A stretch of 23,330 nucleotides of DNA from Clostridiales bacterium (GCA_004557125.1 SFET01000037.1:1-23330); one strand, 5' to 3'. Positions 1-7,008 are shown, counted from the stretch's first letter. The notes: generated by a model not told the origin, from the sequence alone. Numbers and translations: made by a program.

Positions 1-132
1 GGACAGTCGGAGATGCCCATTGAATTCAATGATGACCTCTGGTTGGCGGCAGTCGATCATGCCACGGTCAATGCGGATGAAACGGTGACCTTTACCTTCA
101 AAAGCGGAATTGAGATAACTGAACAGATGTAA
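1..132 (+). CDS. Serine recombinase, C-terminal end only (partial)
   Basis: The window opens inside a reading frame that runs in frame 1 to a TAA at 130-132, giving 43 residues. The visible pattern, an (E)FNDDLW-x-A-x-VD segment followed by VTFTFKSGIEI, matches the extreme C-terminus of the large serine recombinases (resolvase/recombinase family with a zinc-ribbon domain) found on integrative and conjugative elements and phages of Clostridia. Those enzymes cut and rejoin attachment sites through an N-terminal catalytic serine, which lies outside the window, so activity cannot be judged. It is probably the last gene of an integrated element whose right end falls between this stop codon and the tRNA-Leu gene. 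The family call rests on recall of a short C-terminal motif. Confidence 0.65.
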   Translation, partial: GQSEMPIEFNDDLWLAAVDHATVNADETVTFTFKSGIEITEQM

Positions 133-135
133 AAT

Positions 136-171
136 GGCTCGGAGCGTGGGTTATCTCCCAAGTTCCGAGCC
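136..171 (+). terminator. Hairpin after the recombinase gene, possible terminator
   Basis: GGCTCGGA (136-143) pairs perfectly with TCCGAGCC (164-171). A smaller GGG/CCC stem could form in the loop. It starts four bases after the recombinase stop. The following sequence (TTGCTCTCTATGTTTT) is only moderately T-rich, so it is a weak intrinsic terminator, or a structure belonging to the element end. Confidence 0.4.
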
Positions 172-363
172 TTGCTCTCTATGTTTTGATATGCACCTAC
201 GGACAGAATAATCCAACGATACCGGGTTCTTTACAACGCAAAATGAACTGTTTCCTGTAGTCAAAAGTCCAACGATAGCAATGAATTTCCCGCTTTAGAG
301 GTCAGTAGATGAATGGGTGCATTTCCAAATGAAAAAGTCTTGGTATGACGGCGGCTTCCCGCA
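172..363. other. Non-coding junction sequence between mobile element and tRNA-Leu
   Basis: No reading frame here looks real. The stretch is more AT-rich than the core genes. It holds a 10-bp direct repeat, TCCAACGATA, at 212-221 and 268-277, and a 7-bp inverted repeat, ATGCACC (190-196) with GGTGCAT (315-321). It probably contains the end (att site) of the element whose recombinase ends at 132, but the exact crossover cannot be placed without the other end. Confidence 0.4.
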
Positions 364-409
364 TAAAAATAACGAACCGACAGTCGATAATTGTATCAAC
401 TGTCGGTTC
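364..409 (-). terminator. Intrinsic terminator of tRNA-Leu
   Basis: GAACCGACAGT (374-384) pairs perfectly with ACTGTCGGTTC (399-409), an 11-bp stem. Read on the minus strand it is followed by GTTATTTTTATG, a U-rich tail. It lies immediately 3' of the tRNA-Leu gene and is oriented to end its transcript. Confidence 0.8.
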
Positions 410-414
410 AGTTT

Positions 415-497
415 TGGTGCCGGTGGCCGGACTTGAACCGGCACGGATAAACCGTCGCATTTTGAGTGCGATGCGTCTGCCATTCCGCCACACCGGC
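415..497 (-). tRNA. tRNA-Leu(CAA)
   Basis: The minus strand folds as a class II tRNA: acceptor GCCGGTG/CACCGGC, a D arm, the anticodon stem TCGCA/TGCGA around the loop CTCAAAA (anticodon CAA, reading UUG), a long variable arm CGG-TTTAT-CCG, and T arm GCCGG-TTCAAGT-CCGGC. The discriminator is A and the CCA end is encoded (415-417). The long variable arm and the anticodon both indicate leucine. Its own promoter (508-536) and terminator (364-409) bracket it, so it is a single-gene unit, and its 3' end faces the mobile-element remnant. Confidence 0.95.
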
Positions 498-507
498 ATG
501 CTATACC

Positions 508-536
508 ATTATAAAGGATTTTCCTTCCAAAAGCAA
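508..536 (-). promoter_or_regulatory. Promoter of tRNA-Leu
   Basis: On the minus strand, TTGCTT (531-536) and TATAAT (508-513) are separated by exactly 17 bases. The -10 box is perfect and lies 10 bases upstream of the mature tRNA 5' end. Confidence 0.75.
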
Positions 537-561
537 GGTATTTTTCAAATTTTTCCTGCCG

Positions 562-589
562 TTGCAAAATGCCGCGTTTCGTGTATAAT
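562..589 (+). promoter_or_regulatory. Promoter of the sigma/anti-sigma operon
   Basis: TTGCAA (562-567) and a perfect TATAAT (584-589) have a 16-base spacer, a housekeeping sigma-A type promoter. Transcription would start near 596, leaving a normal leader for the TTG start at 633. I did not find a clear ECF-type (AAC-N16-CGT) promoter, so autoregulation by the encoded sigma factor is not evident. Confidence 0.65.
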
Positions 590-632
590 AGAATGAGAAT
601 TGAAGCAAACCGAAACTAGAGGAGGCGGAGCG

Positions 633-1196
633 TTGGAACAGAATGAACAGAAATTGATTGCGCGGGCATCCGGCGGAGATCCGGCGGCCTTCAATCAATT
701 GATGGCGATGCATGAAAGGCGCATGTATGCCGTCGCGCTGCGGATGTTTGCCAACCGGGAGGATGCGCAGGACTGCCTGCAGGAGGCCATGCTGCGCGTC
801 TATCGCGCCATCGGCAGCTTCAAGGGGCAATCGAGCTTTTCCACCTGGGTGTACCGCATCACCATGAACACCTGCCTGGACGAGCTGCGGCGCAAGAAGA
901 ACCGGCCAAACACGTCGCTGGACAACCTGCTCGATCAGGGATGGTCGCCCTCGGACGGGGACAATGCGCCGGAGCGCAGCGCCATACAGTCCGAGACGCG
1001 CGCGCAGCTGGCCGGCGCCATACGGGAGCTTCCGGAGGATATGCGCTCGGCCATCGTACTGCGGGACGTGCAGGGCTATTCCTATGATGAGATCGCGCAG
1101 ATCCTGGATGTGAATGTGGGAACAATCAAATCCCGAATCAGCCGGGGTCGCGAGAAATTGCGCGAAAAATTGTCCGCAATCGGCGGAACTTTTTGA
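633..1196 (+). CDS. RNA polymerase sigma factor, ECF/SigW type
   Basis: This 187-residue protein is an extracytoplasmic-function sigma factor that directs RNA polymerase to a stress regulon. Region 2 shows the typical ANREDAQDCLQEAMLRVYRA block followed by FSTWVYRITMNTCLDELRR. Region 4 shows LPEDMRSAIVLRDVQGYSYDE, then a helix-turn-helix with VGTIKSRISRGREKLRE. I chose TTG at 633 because AGAGGAGG (618-625) sits correctly in front of it. An upstream in-frame ATG at 600 lies almost on the predicted transcription start and has no ribosome site. The next gene, 46 bases on, is a zinc-finger anti-sigma factor, the usual partner. The closest well-known relatives are SigW-like, but the exact ECF group cannot be fixed by eye. 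Confidence 0.93.
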   Translation: MEQNEQKLIARASGGDPAAFNQLMAMHERRMYAVALRMFANREDAQDCLQEAMLRVYRAIGSFKGQSSFSTWVYRITMNTCLDELRRKKNRPNTSLDNLLDQGWSPSDGDNAPERSAIQSETRAQLAGAIRELPEDMRSAIVLRDVQGYSYDEIAQILDVNVGTIKSRISRGREKLREKLSAIGGTF

Positions 1197-1242
1197 CACA
1201 GACAGCGTCTAAAGATCAGCAGTGGGGAAAGGAGGTTGACGT

Positions 1243-1986
1243 ATGAATTGCGAACAGATGCGCGCGATGCTGGATGCCTACATCGATGGCGAGCTCTCTC
1301 AGGAGGAAGTGCGCGCGCTGCGGGATCATGCGGCTACCTGTACGGATTGCAGAAATGAACTTCTGGTGGAGGAGCAGCTGCGCGACGCGCTGGGCCACCT
1401 GGACGACGACGTGTGTGTGCCGCTGGAGGCACAGGCCGCATGGCGCAATGCTGTGCGCGCGGAGGCTGCCAGGAAGCGCCAGAGGAAATGGATGCGTGCG
1501 GTCTATGCCGTGGCAGCGGTGCTCGTGGTGGCCATCGGTTGCACCGCGATGCTCAGAAGCGACGTCTTTGCCGGAAAGAAGGCGAATCTTCCGGCGGAGA
1601 ATGCGCCGATTGCCGCACGGGCGATGCCCGATGCGGGCCTGATTGCCAGCGACGGCAGCTCGGATGACGCACTGGCGGCGCAATCCGCGCTTAAGGAGGA
1701 CTACACCGCATGGAAGAAGTACGGCGTGGCGGACTTCGGTCGCGCCTGCGAAACCATCGAGGCGCTGGCTACGGAGTACAGTGGAACGGCTGTATCGGAC
1801 AATGCGGGCGAAGAAACGCTGGGCGCACGGGAGGCGATGTACCGCATCGAGCTGCCCGCTGTGTACATGGAGGACTTCCTGAATGCGGCGAAGCTGCTGG
1901 GAACCGAGCTCGATTCCGAGATGCGGGACGAGGAGGGGGAGACCGCCGTTCTCTACATCCAGCTGTACGAACAGAACGCGGAATAA
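1243..1986 (+). CDS. Membrane-anchored zinc-finger anti-sigma factor
   Basis: A 247-residue protein expected to bind and silence the sigma factor encoded just upstream. The N-terminus carries the ZAS signature: Cys3, then His29-x3-Cys33-x2-Cys36. A basic stretch (RKRQRKW, about 77-83) is followed by one membrane helix (about 86-104), so residues 1-82 are cytoplasmic and the rest is outside the cell. The outer part (about 160-247) contains a Y-R-I-x-L-P-x-x-Y-x-x-D-F-L pattern that loosely resembles DUF4349-type domains, which may be the stress sensor; this is inference. The ribosome site AAAGGAGG is strong. Such proteins are normally released by regulated proteolysis (the RsiW model), but no site-1 protease gene is adjacent. 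Confidence 0.88.
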   Translation: MNCEQMRAMLDAYIDGELSQEEVRALRDHAATCTDCRNELLVEEQLRDALGHLDDDVCVPLEAQAAWRNAVRAEAARKRQRKWMRAVYAVAAVLVVAIGCTAMLRSDVFAGKKANLPAENAPIAARAMPDAGLIASDGSSDDALAAQSALKEDYTAWKKYGVADFGRACETIEALATEYSGTAVSDNAGEETLGAREAMYRIELPAVYMEDFLNAAKLLGTELDSEMRDEEGETAVLYIQLYEQNAE

Positions 1987-1997
1987 AGGAGTATAGT

Positions 1998-2699
1998 ATG
2001 AAACGTATCATTGCCATTGCGCTTATGATGATCATGCTGCTGGGCTGCGGTGCGCTGGCAGAGGGCACGCTGAACGTCACTGGCAGCGGAACCGTGTATG
2101 TGGCTGCGGATCGCGTGAGCGCCTCGCTGGGCATCTCCATCAGCGGCGAGGATCTGGCCGAACTGCAGAATCAGGCGAACGAGCGGATGAGCGCCATCTG
2201 TCAGGCACTGCTGGACGCCGGCCTGGAGGGCAGCAACATCTCCACGAATTACCTCTACATCTCTCCGCGCTACGACTATTCCGGCGAGATGGAGAAGATC
2301 ACCGGCTATTCCATCAGCAACTCGCTGACCATTCTGACCGATGACATCGACAGCATCGGAAGTTACATCGACGCGGCCTTCGCCGCCGGTGCGAACACCT
2401 TCGATTCCATCAACTTCACCACCAAGGATGACAGCGCGGCCCAGAGGAAGGCGCTGGAGCTGGCCGTGGCGGACGCGCAGGGCAAGGCGGAGGTCATTGC
2501 AGCGGCGTCGGGTCGGAGCCTGGGCGACATCCTGACCATCAGTCAGGGCGAGGAGGACGATTACAGCTACTACAACAGCACCGCCGGCAGCGGCATGCTC
2601 TACAAGGAGGCCGCCGCCATGGATGGCGCCGCCACCACGGTGCGCGCGGCGCAGATCAAGGTCAGCGCACAGGTGCAGATCAGCTACGCTTTGAACTGA
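1998..2699 (+). CDS. Secreted SIMPL-domain (DUF541) protein
   Basis: This 233-residue protein has an N-terminal signal peptide (MKRIIAIALMMIMLLGC). Cleavage could occur at an LLG-Cys17 lipobox, making a lipoprotein, or after ALA at about residue 21. The mature part begins with TLNVTGSGTVYVAADRVSAS and continues through LELAVADAQGKAEVIAAASG and a C-terminal VSAQVQISY strand, which is the SIMPL/DUF541 pattern. Its biochemical role is not established; homologues are periplasmic or surface proteins linked to stress or signalling complexes. It follows the anti-sigma gene by 11 bases with the ribosome site AAAGGAG, so it is likely co-transcribed and may belong to the envelope-stress regulon. The start at 1998 is fixed by the ribosome site and signal peptide. 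Confidence 0.87.
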   Translation: MKRIIAIALMMIMLLGCGALAEGTLNVTGSGTVYVAADRVSASLGISISGEDLAELQNQANERMSAICQALLDAGLEGSNISTNYLYISPRYDYSGEMEKITGYSISNSLTILTDDIDSIGSYIDAAFAAGANTFDSINFTTKDDSAAQRKALELAVADAQGKAEVIAAASGRSLGDILTISQGEEDDYSYYNSTAGSGMLYKEAAAMDGAATTVRAAQIKVSAQVQISYALN

Positions 2700-2710
2700 C
2701 GGAGGACGCA

Positions 2711-2926
2711 ATGGAGCAGGCGAACATCAAACGGATCAATGAACTGACCCAAATCTCCCGGGAGCGGGAGCTGACCAACGAGGAGGCTGCAGAGCGCCAC
2801 GCGCTGCGCCAGGCCTACCTTCAAGCCTTCCGGAGTCAGTTCCGGGGCCAGCTGGATCAGACCGTGGTGGAGTATCCCGACGGCAGCCGCGTGGCGCTTC
2901 GGGATGTGAACCGGAAGCGAAAGTAA
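2711..2926 (+). CDS. DUF896 (UPF0291, YnzC-like) small protein
   Basis: A 71-residue cytoplasmic protein. The sequence IKRINELTQISRERELTNEE, then ERHALRQAYLQAFR and a YPDGS segment, is the hallmark of the DUF896/UPF0291 family (Bacillus subtilis YnzC), small helical proteins of unknown function common in Firmicutes. Length matches the family. It sits 11 bases after the SIMPL gene with the ribosome site GGAGGA, so it is probably the last gene of the sigma operon. No clear terminator follows it; a new promoter begins 17 bases downstream. Confidence 0.88.
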   Translation: MEQANIKRINELTQISRERELTNEEAAERHALRQAYLQAFRSQFRGQLDQTVVEYPDGSRVALRDVNRKRK

Positions 2927-2942
2927 AATGCTGCGCAAAGCC

Positions 2943-2971
2943 TTGTCTTTTTGGAGTCGCTGCGCTATAAT
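2943..2971 (+). promoter_or_regulatory. Promoter of the DUF1292 gene
   Basis: TTGTCT (2943-2948) and a perfect TATAAT (2966-2971) are 17 bases apart. The predicted start of transcription, near 2978, leaves a leader of about 40 bases before the ATG at 3017. Confidence 0.7.
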
Positions 2972-3016
2972 GGATTGCATCAGGTACACCTGAAATACGC
3001 TAAAGGAGCGCGACAG

Positions 3017-3337
3017 ATGGAAAACGAACAGGATCTGGTCGTGTTTGAGGACGATAACGGCAACGAGATCACCATGGAGGTGCTGGACTACCTCTTCTAC
3101 GAGGGCCAGGAGTATGCGCTGCTGGCAGAGCTGGGAGACGGCAGCTGCGACGCCTGCGACACCAAGGAATGCGAGGGCTGCGACAGCCGCAGGGAGGCAT
3201 TTGTGATGAAGGTGGTTCCCGTCGGCGACGACATGGAGGAGTTTGTTCCCGTGGAGGAGGAGCTCGCCGCGAAGCTGATCGACATCATCGAGAACTCCGA
3301 CTTCGACGAAGAGGAATTCGACATCGACGAGGAGTGA
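3017..3337 (+). CDS. DUF1292 acidic protein with a four-cysteine cluster
   Basis: A 106-residue, strongly acidic cytoplasmic protein. The opening (LVVFEDDNGNEITMEVLDYLFYEGQEYALL) and the acidic tail with VEEELAAKLIDIIE match DUF1292, a Firmicutes family of unknown function whose gene often sits near yrrL and alaS. Between the two halves is the cluster Cys44-x2-Cys47-x4-Cys52-x2-Cys55, which would suit a zinc or Fe-S site and is not in the minimal family pattern as I remember it. I chose ATG 3017 because AAAGGAG (3002-3008) precedes it. In-frame codons upstream, from TTG 2951, would start inside the promoter. It has its own promoter and a strong terminator, so it forms a single-gene unit. Confidence 0.85.
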   Translation: MENEQDLVVFEDDNGNEITMEVLDYLFYEGQEYALLAELGDGSCDACDTKECEGCDSRREAFVMKVVPVGDDMEEFVPVEEELAAKLIDIIENSDFDEEEFDIDEE

Positions 3338-3351
3338 TCCCCGTCCGGAAA

Positions 3352-3383
3352 GGCCGTTCCGATGCGTTCGGAGCGGTCTTTTT
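3352..3383 (+). terminator. Intrinsic terminator after the DUF1292 gene
   Basis: GGCCGTTCCGA (3352-3362) pairs with TCGGAGCGGTC (3368-3378, with G-U pairs) and runs into TTTTT (3379-3383). It starts 15 bases after the stop codon. Confidence 0.88.
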
Positions 3384-3448
3384 ATGCTTTTTGGCCGGAA
3401 TCTTCCTTGTTCTGCAAGCTGTGATAGAAATCACCAGCCCCATACAGC

Positions 3449-3476
3449 TTGATTTTTTACGTGTGTCATGTATAAT
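3449..3476 (+). promoter_or_regulatory. Promoter of the lon operon
   Basis: TTGATT (3449-3454) and a perfect TATAAT (3471-3476) have a 16-base spacer. An in-frame ATG (3468-3470) overlaps the promoter and so cannot be the translation start. I saw no CIRCE or CtsR-type heat-shock operator nearby. Confidence 0.7.
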
Positions 3477-3506
3477 AAAGAAAGACCTTGTTTGGAGGAT
3501 GAGCCA

Positions 3507-5861
3507 TTGAACTTGAAAAACGATCGGGAGATGCGCATGCTCCCGCTTTTGCCGCTGCGCGGCGTGACGATCTTTCCCAACAGCGTGACCACGCTGGATG
3601 TGGGACGCGACAAGTCCATCGCGGCGATGGAGGAGGCGGTAAAGAACGACCGCCGCATCTTTGCGGTCACGCAGCGCGATTCCATGGTGGATCAGCCCGG
3701 GATTGAGGATCTCTACTCCGTGGGCACCATCATCACCATCCGGCAGATCATGCCCCTGCCGGATCAGACCGTGCGCCTGATGGTGCAGGGCGAGGCGCGC
3801 GCGATTCTCGTCTCCGTGCAGGAGAAGGGCGCATATCAGGAGGCGGAGGTGGCGGCGCAGGTGATCCAGCTGGATCAGGAGGCGCCCACCGCCCAGAGCC
3901 GTGCCTACATGCGCACAATCGTCAGCTTTGCGCGCCAGCTGATGAAGGAGCGCGGATTGAACATGCCCGAATTCGCGCAGGCCATCGAGGGCGAAAAGCT
4001 GCCCGGCAACCTCTGCGACAGCGTGGCGGGGAATCTGTTCACCGGCGTGGAGGACAAGCAGCACGTGCTGGAGAGCTTCGATGTGAACCTGCGCCTGGAG
4101 CTGACTGCAGACATGCTCGGCCGCGAGATCAGCATCTGCCGCCTGGAGGATCAGATTCAGCAGCGCGTGCGCGAGGCCATGGACCGGGCGAACCACGAAT
4201 ACTATCTGCGCGAACAGATGCGCGCCATTCAGGACGAGCTGGGCGAGGATGAGGACGAAGAGATCGCCGGGTATCGCAAGCAGCTGAAGGAATCCGCCAT
4301 GCCGGACGAGGCGCGGGACAAGGTGGAGCGCGAGCTTCGCCGCCTGGCCCGCACTGCCGCGCAGTCGCCGGAATCCAGCGTCAGTCAGAACTACATTGAG
4401 TACATGCTGGAGCTGCCCTGGGGCGTGAAGCAGGAATCGGAGATTGATCTCGCCCGGGCGCGGAAGGTGCTGGAGGAGGATCACTATGGCCTGAAGGAGG
4501 TCAAGGATCGCCTGCTGGAGTACCTGGCCGTGCGCAAGAACACCGATAAGCTCAAGAGCCCCATCATCTGCCTGGTGGGCCCGCCCGGCGTGGGCAAGAC
4601 ATCCATCGCCAAGTCCATCGCCCGGGCGCTGAACCGCAAGTTCACCCGGATGTCGCTGGGCGGCGTGCACGACGAGGCGGAGATCCGCGGCCATCGCAAG
4701 ACCTATGTGGGCGCGATGCCTGGCCGCATCATCTCGTCCATCCAGCGCTGCGGTACGATGAACCCGGTGTTTTTGCTGGATGAGATCGACAAGATCGCCA
4801 GCGACATGCGGGGCGATCCCGCGGCGGCGCTGCTGGAGGCGCTGGATCCCGAGCAGAACAGCGGCTTCAAGGATCACTACCTCGAGGCGCCCTTCGACCT
4901 CTCCGATGTGCTGTTCATCACCACGGCGAATTCCACCGAGCCCATCGACCGGGCGCTGCTGGACCGCATGGAGGTGATCGAGGTCAGCAGCTACACCCAG
5001 GAGGAGAAGGTGAAGATCGCCAGGCGCTACCTGCTGCCCCGGCAGCTGGAGGCCCACGGCCTGAAGCGCGGTCAGCTGCGCGCATCCGAGCGCACCATCG
5101 CCGATCTGATCGATGGCTATACCCGCGAGGCCGGCGTGCGCACGCTGGAGCGCACCATCGAAAGGCTCTGCCGCAAGGCGGCGCTGAATCTGATTGAGAA
5201 TCCCGATCGCAAGCTGATCAACCTGCGGACGGCGGATCTCAAAACCTACCTCGGTCCGCAGCGCTACCTGCGCCAGCCGGTGGCGGGAAAGACGAAGGTC
5301 GGCATGGTCAACGGCCTGGCCTGGACCAGCGTCGGCGGCGAGGTCATGCCCGTGGAGGCCCTGGCCCTGGATGGAAAAGGGGCGCTGGAGCTCACCGGCA
5401 AACTGGGCGAGGTCATGCAGGAGTCCGCGAAGCTCGCCCGGAGCATCGTGCGCGTGCGCGCCGGTGCGTACGGCGTCGATGCGGCCTTCTTTGAGAAGCA
5501 CGATCTGCACATTCATGTGCCGGAGGGCGCGGTGCCCAAGGACGGCCCGTCGGCGGGCGTGGCGCTGAGCTGTGCGCTGATGAGCGCCGTCTCCGGCGTG
5601 CCGGCCCGCTGCGACATCGCCATGACCGGCGAGGTGACGCTGCACGGCGAGGTGCTGCCCATCGGCGGCGTGCGCGAGAAGCTGCTGGCGGCCTATCGCA
5701 TGGGCATCACGCACATCCTGCTGCCGCGGGAGAATGAGAAGGATCTGGAGAAGATCGATCCGGAGATTCTCGGCAAGCTGGAAGTCACGTTGATTGACAG
5801 CGTGGACGAGGCCATGAAGCTCGTGCTCACCAACGAAAAGAAAATGAGGTTGGCGATATGA
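3507..5861 (+). CDS. lon: ATP-dependent protease Lon (LonA)
   Basis: A 784-residue Lon protease, a cytoplasmic ring-shaped enzyme that unfolds and degrades damaged and regulatory proteins using ATP. The N-terminal substrate domain starts with LPLLPLRGVTIFPNS. The AAA+ module carries Walker A GPPGVGKT (358-365) and Walker B FLLDEIDKI. The C-terminal protease domain has the catalytic pair Ser682 (in KDGPSAGVAL) and Lys725 (in GGVREKLLAA), with the expected 43-residue spacing. Length is normal for LonA, and there is no membrane segment as in LonB. I chose TTG 3507 because GGAGGAT (3494-3500) precedes it; the ATG at 3468 lies within the promoter. The stop overlaps the engB start (ATGA), the lon-engB arrangement known from Bacillus. 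Confidence 0.97.
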   Translation: MNLKNDREMRMLPLLPLRGVTIFPNSVTTLDVGRDKSIAAMEEAVKNDRRIFAVTQRDSMVDQPGIEDLYSVGTIITIRQIMPLPDQTVRLMVQGEARAILVSVQEKGAYQEAEVAAQVIQLDQEAPTAQSRAYMRTIVSFARQLMKERGLNMPEFAQAIEGEKLPGNLCDSVAGNLFTGVEDKQHVLESFDVNLRLELTADMLGREISICRLEDQIQQRVREAMDRANHEYYLREQMRAIQDELGEDEDEEIAGYRKQLKESAMPDEARDKVERELRRLARTAAQSPESSVSQNYIEYMLELPWGVKQESEIDLARARKVLEEDHYGLKEVKDRLLEYLAVRKNTDKLKSPIICLVGPPGVGKTSIAKSIARALNRKFTRMSLGGVHDEAEIRGHRKTYVGAMPGRIISSIQRCGTMNPVFLLDEIDKIASDMRGDPAAALLEALDPEQNSGFKDHYLEAPFDLSDVLFITTANSTEPIDRALLDRMEVIEVSSYTQEEKVKIARRYLLPRQLEAHGLKRGQLRASERTIADLIDGYTREAGVRTLERTIERLCRKAALNLIENPDRKLINLRTADLKTYLGPQRYLRQPVAGKTKVGMVNGLAWTSVGGEVMPVEALALDGKGALELTGKLGEVMQESAKLARSIVRVRAGAYGVDAAFFEKHDLHIHVPEGAVPKDGPSAGVALSCALMSAVSGVPARCDIAMTGEVTLHGEVLPIGGVREKLLAAYRMGITHILLPRENEKDLEKIDPEILGKLEVTLIDSVDEAMKLVLTNEKKMRLAI

Positions 5862-6469
5862 TCATCAAAAAGGCGAAATTTTTGCTCTCACAGAGCAAAT
5901 TTGGTGGCTTTCCCCAGCAGGGCATGCCGGAAATTGCCATGGCCGGCAAATCCAATGTGGGGAAATCCTCGCTGATCAACAGCCTGACCCGCCACTCCAA
6001 GCTGGCGCGCACCTCCTCCGAGCCCGGAAAGACCCGACTGATCAATTATTACCTGATCAACGAGGACTTCCTGCTGGTGGATCTGCCCGGCTACGGCTTC
6101 GCCAGGGCGCCCAAGAGCGAGCAGGAGAAGTGGGCGCAGATGATCGAGGGCTATCTGACCGGCTCGCAGCAGCTGAAGCACGTGTTCCATCTCGTCGATA
6201 TCCGCCACGCGCCCACGAAGGAGGATCAGATGATGACGGAGTACCTGCGCCACTACGATATTCCCTTCACGGTCATCGCCACAAAGGCGGATAAGCTCTC
6301 CAAGGCGCAGCGCAGCCGCTCGATTCCGGTGATCTGCCGCACGCTGGCGGTGCAGCCCTGGGAGATCATGACCTATTCCTCCGAAGATCTGACGGGGCGC
6401 GACGCCCTGCTGGACAAGATAGATGAAATTCTCGGTTTGAAGGTTGAGACGACGGAAGGCGGAGAATGA
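5858..6469 (+). CDS. engB: Ribosome-biogenesis GTPase EngB/YsxC
   Basis: A 203-residue TrmE-Era-EngA-EngB-type GTPase, essential in Bacillus for late assembly of the 50S ribosomal subunit. G1 is GKSNVGKSS (30-38), PGKTRLIN carries the switch I threonine, G3 is DLPGYG (75-80), and G4 is TKADK. The full domain and a normal length are present. The ATG overlaps the lon stop by four bases, so translation is probably coupled. It ends 13 bases before a proline-rich gene that shares the operon. Confidence 0.96.
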   Translation: MIIKKAKFLLSQSKFGGFPQQGMPEIAMAGKSNVGKSSLINSLTRHSKLARTSSEPGKTRLINYYLINEDFLLVDLPGYGFARAPKSEQEKWAQMIEGYLTGSQQLKHVFHLVDIRHAPTKEDQMMTEYLRHYDIPFTVIATKADKLSKAQRSRSIPVICRTLAVQPWEIMTYSSEDLTGRDALLDKIDEILGLKVETTEGGE

Positions 6470-6482
6470 GAGGGGGAGATCC

Positions 6483-7001
6483 ATGCACTATCTGATCGGT
6501 CGAGATCTGGATGGCGACGGCGAGTACGAATTTGTTCGAGATCTGGAGCACATGATTCTGACGGAGGATCCCAACCGCGCGCTGCAGCTGACGGAGCGGG
6601 ATCTGGATTCCATTGACATGGCCTACCTGAGCGAGGCGGGCTTCTATGCGCTGGAGGCGGATCGCTTCCAGGTGTCTCTGCTGGAGCAGCTGCTGTTCCA
6701 TCCGGTTGTGCGGGGCTTCCGACCGCTGGTACCGCCGCCGCCCAGACGGCCCAGGGCACATCGCGCGCCGCCACCGCCGCCGCGTCCGAGGGGTGTGCGC
6801 GTCGCACCTCCGCCGCCACCGCGCCCGGCAGCGCCGAAGCCGAGACCTGCCGCACCGGCACCCCGCCCGCGTCCGGAAGGCCCCGGCATGGGCAGAAGCG
6901 GTGCTCCCGCGAGGGGACCGGAGGGCGGCCGTGGTCCCGGAGGCAGAGGTCCGGGTGGACGTGGTATGGGTGGCCCCGGTGGACGCGGCCCGGGACGGTA
7001 A
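6483..7001 (+). CDS. Unknown protein with Pro-rich and Gly/Arg-rich disordered tail
   Basis: I do not recognise this 172-residue protein. Residues 1-80 look folded and acidic, opening with an Asp8-x-Asp10-x-Asp12-Gly13 motif (DLDGDGEYEF) like calcium-binding loops. Residues 83-131 are a basic proline-rich tract with runs of four to five prolines. Residues 132-172 are glycine/arginine-rich with repeated GGRGP units resembling RGG boxes of RNA-binding proteins. There is no signal peptide or membrane segment, so it is probably cytoplasmic. ATG 6483 is preferred because AGGGGGAG lies just upstream. It follows engB by 13 bases and is closed by a terminator, so it is the last gene of the lon-engB operon. 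A link to RNA or ribosomes is only a guess from the tail and the neighbour. Confidence 0.7.
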   Translation: MHYLIGRDLDGDGEYEFVRDLEHMILTEDPNRALQLTERDLDSIDMAYLSEAGFYALEADRFQVSLLEQLLFHPVVRGFRPLVPPPPRRPRAHRAPPPPPRPRGVRVAPPPPPRPAAPKPRPAAPAPRPRPEGPGMGRSGAPARGPEGGRGPGGRGPGGRGMGGPGGRGPGR

Positions 7002-7008
7002 GGCACAG

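Noticed and set aside
3285..5714. Long open frame on the minus strand opposite lon (809 codons)
   Set aside because: It is the antisense shadow of a GC-rich, codon-biased gene. Its translation is rich in His, Arg and Ala without domains, and lon on the plus strand is unambiguous.
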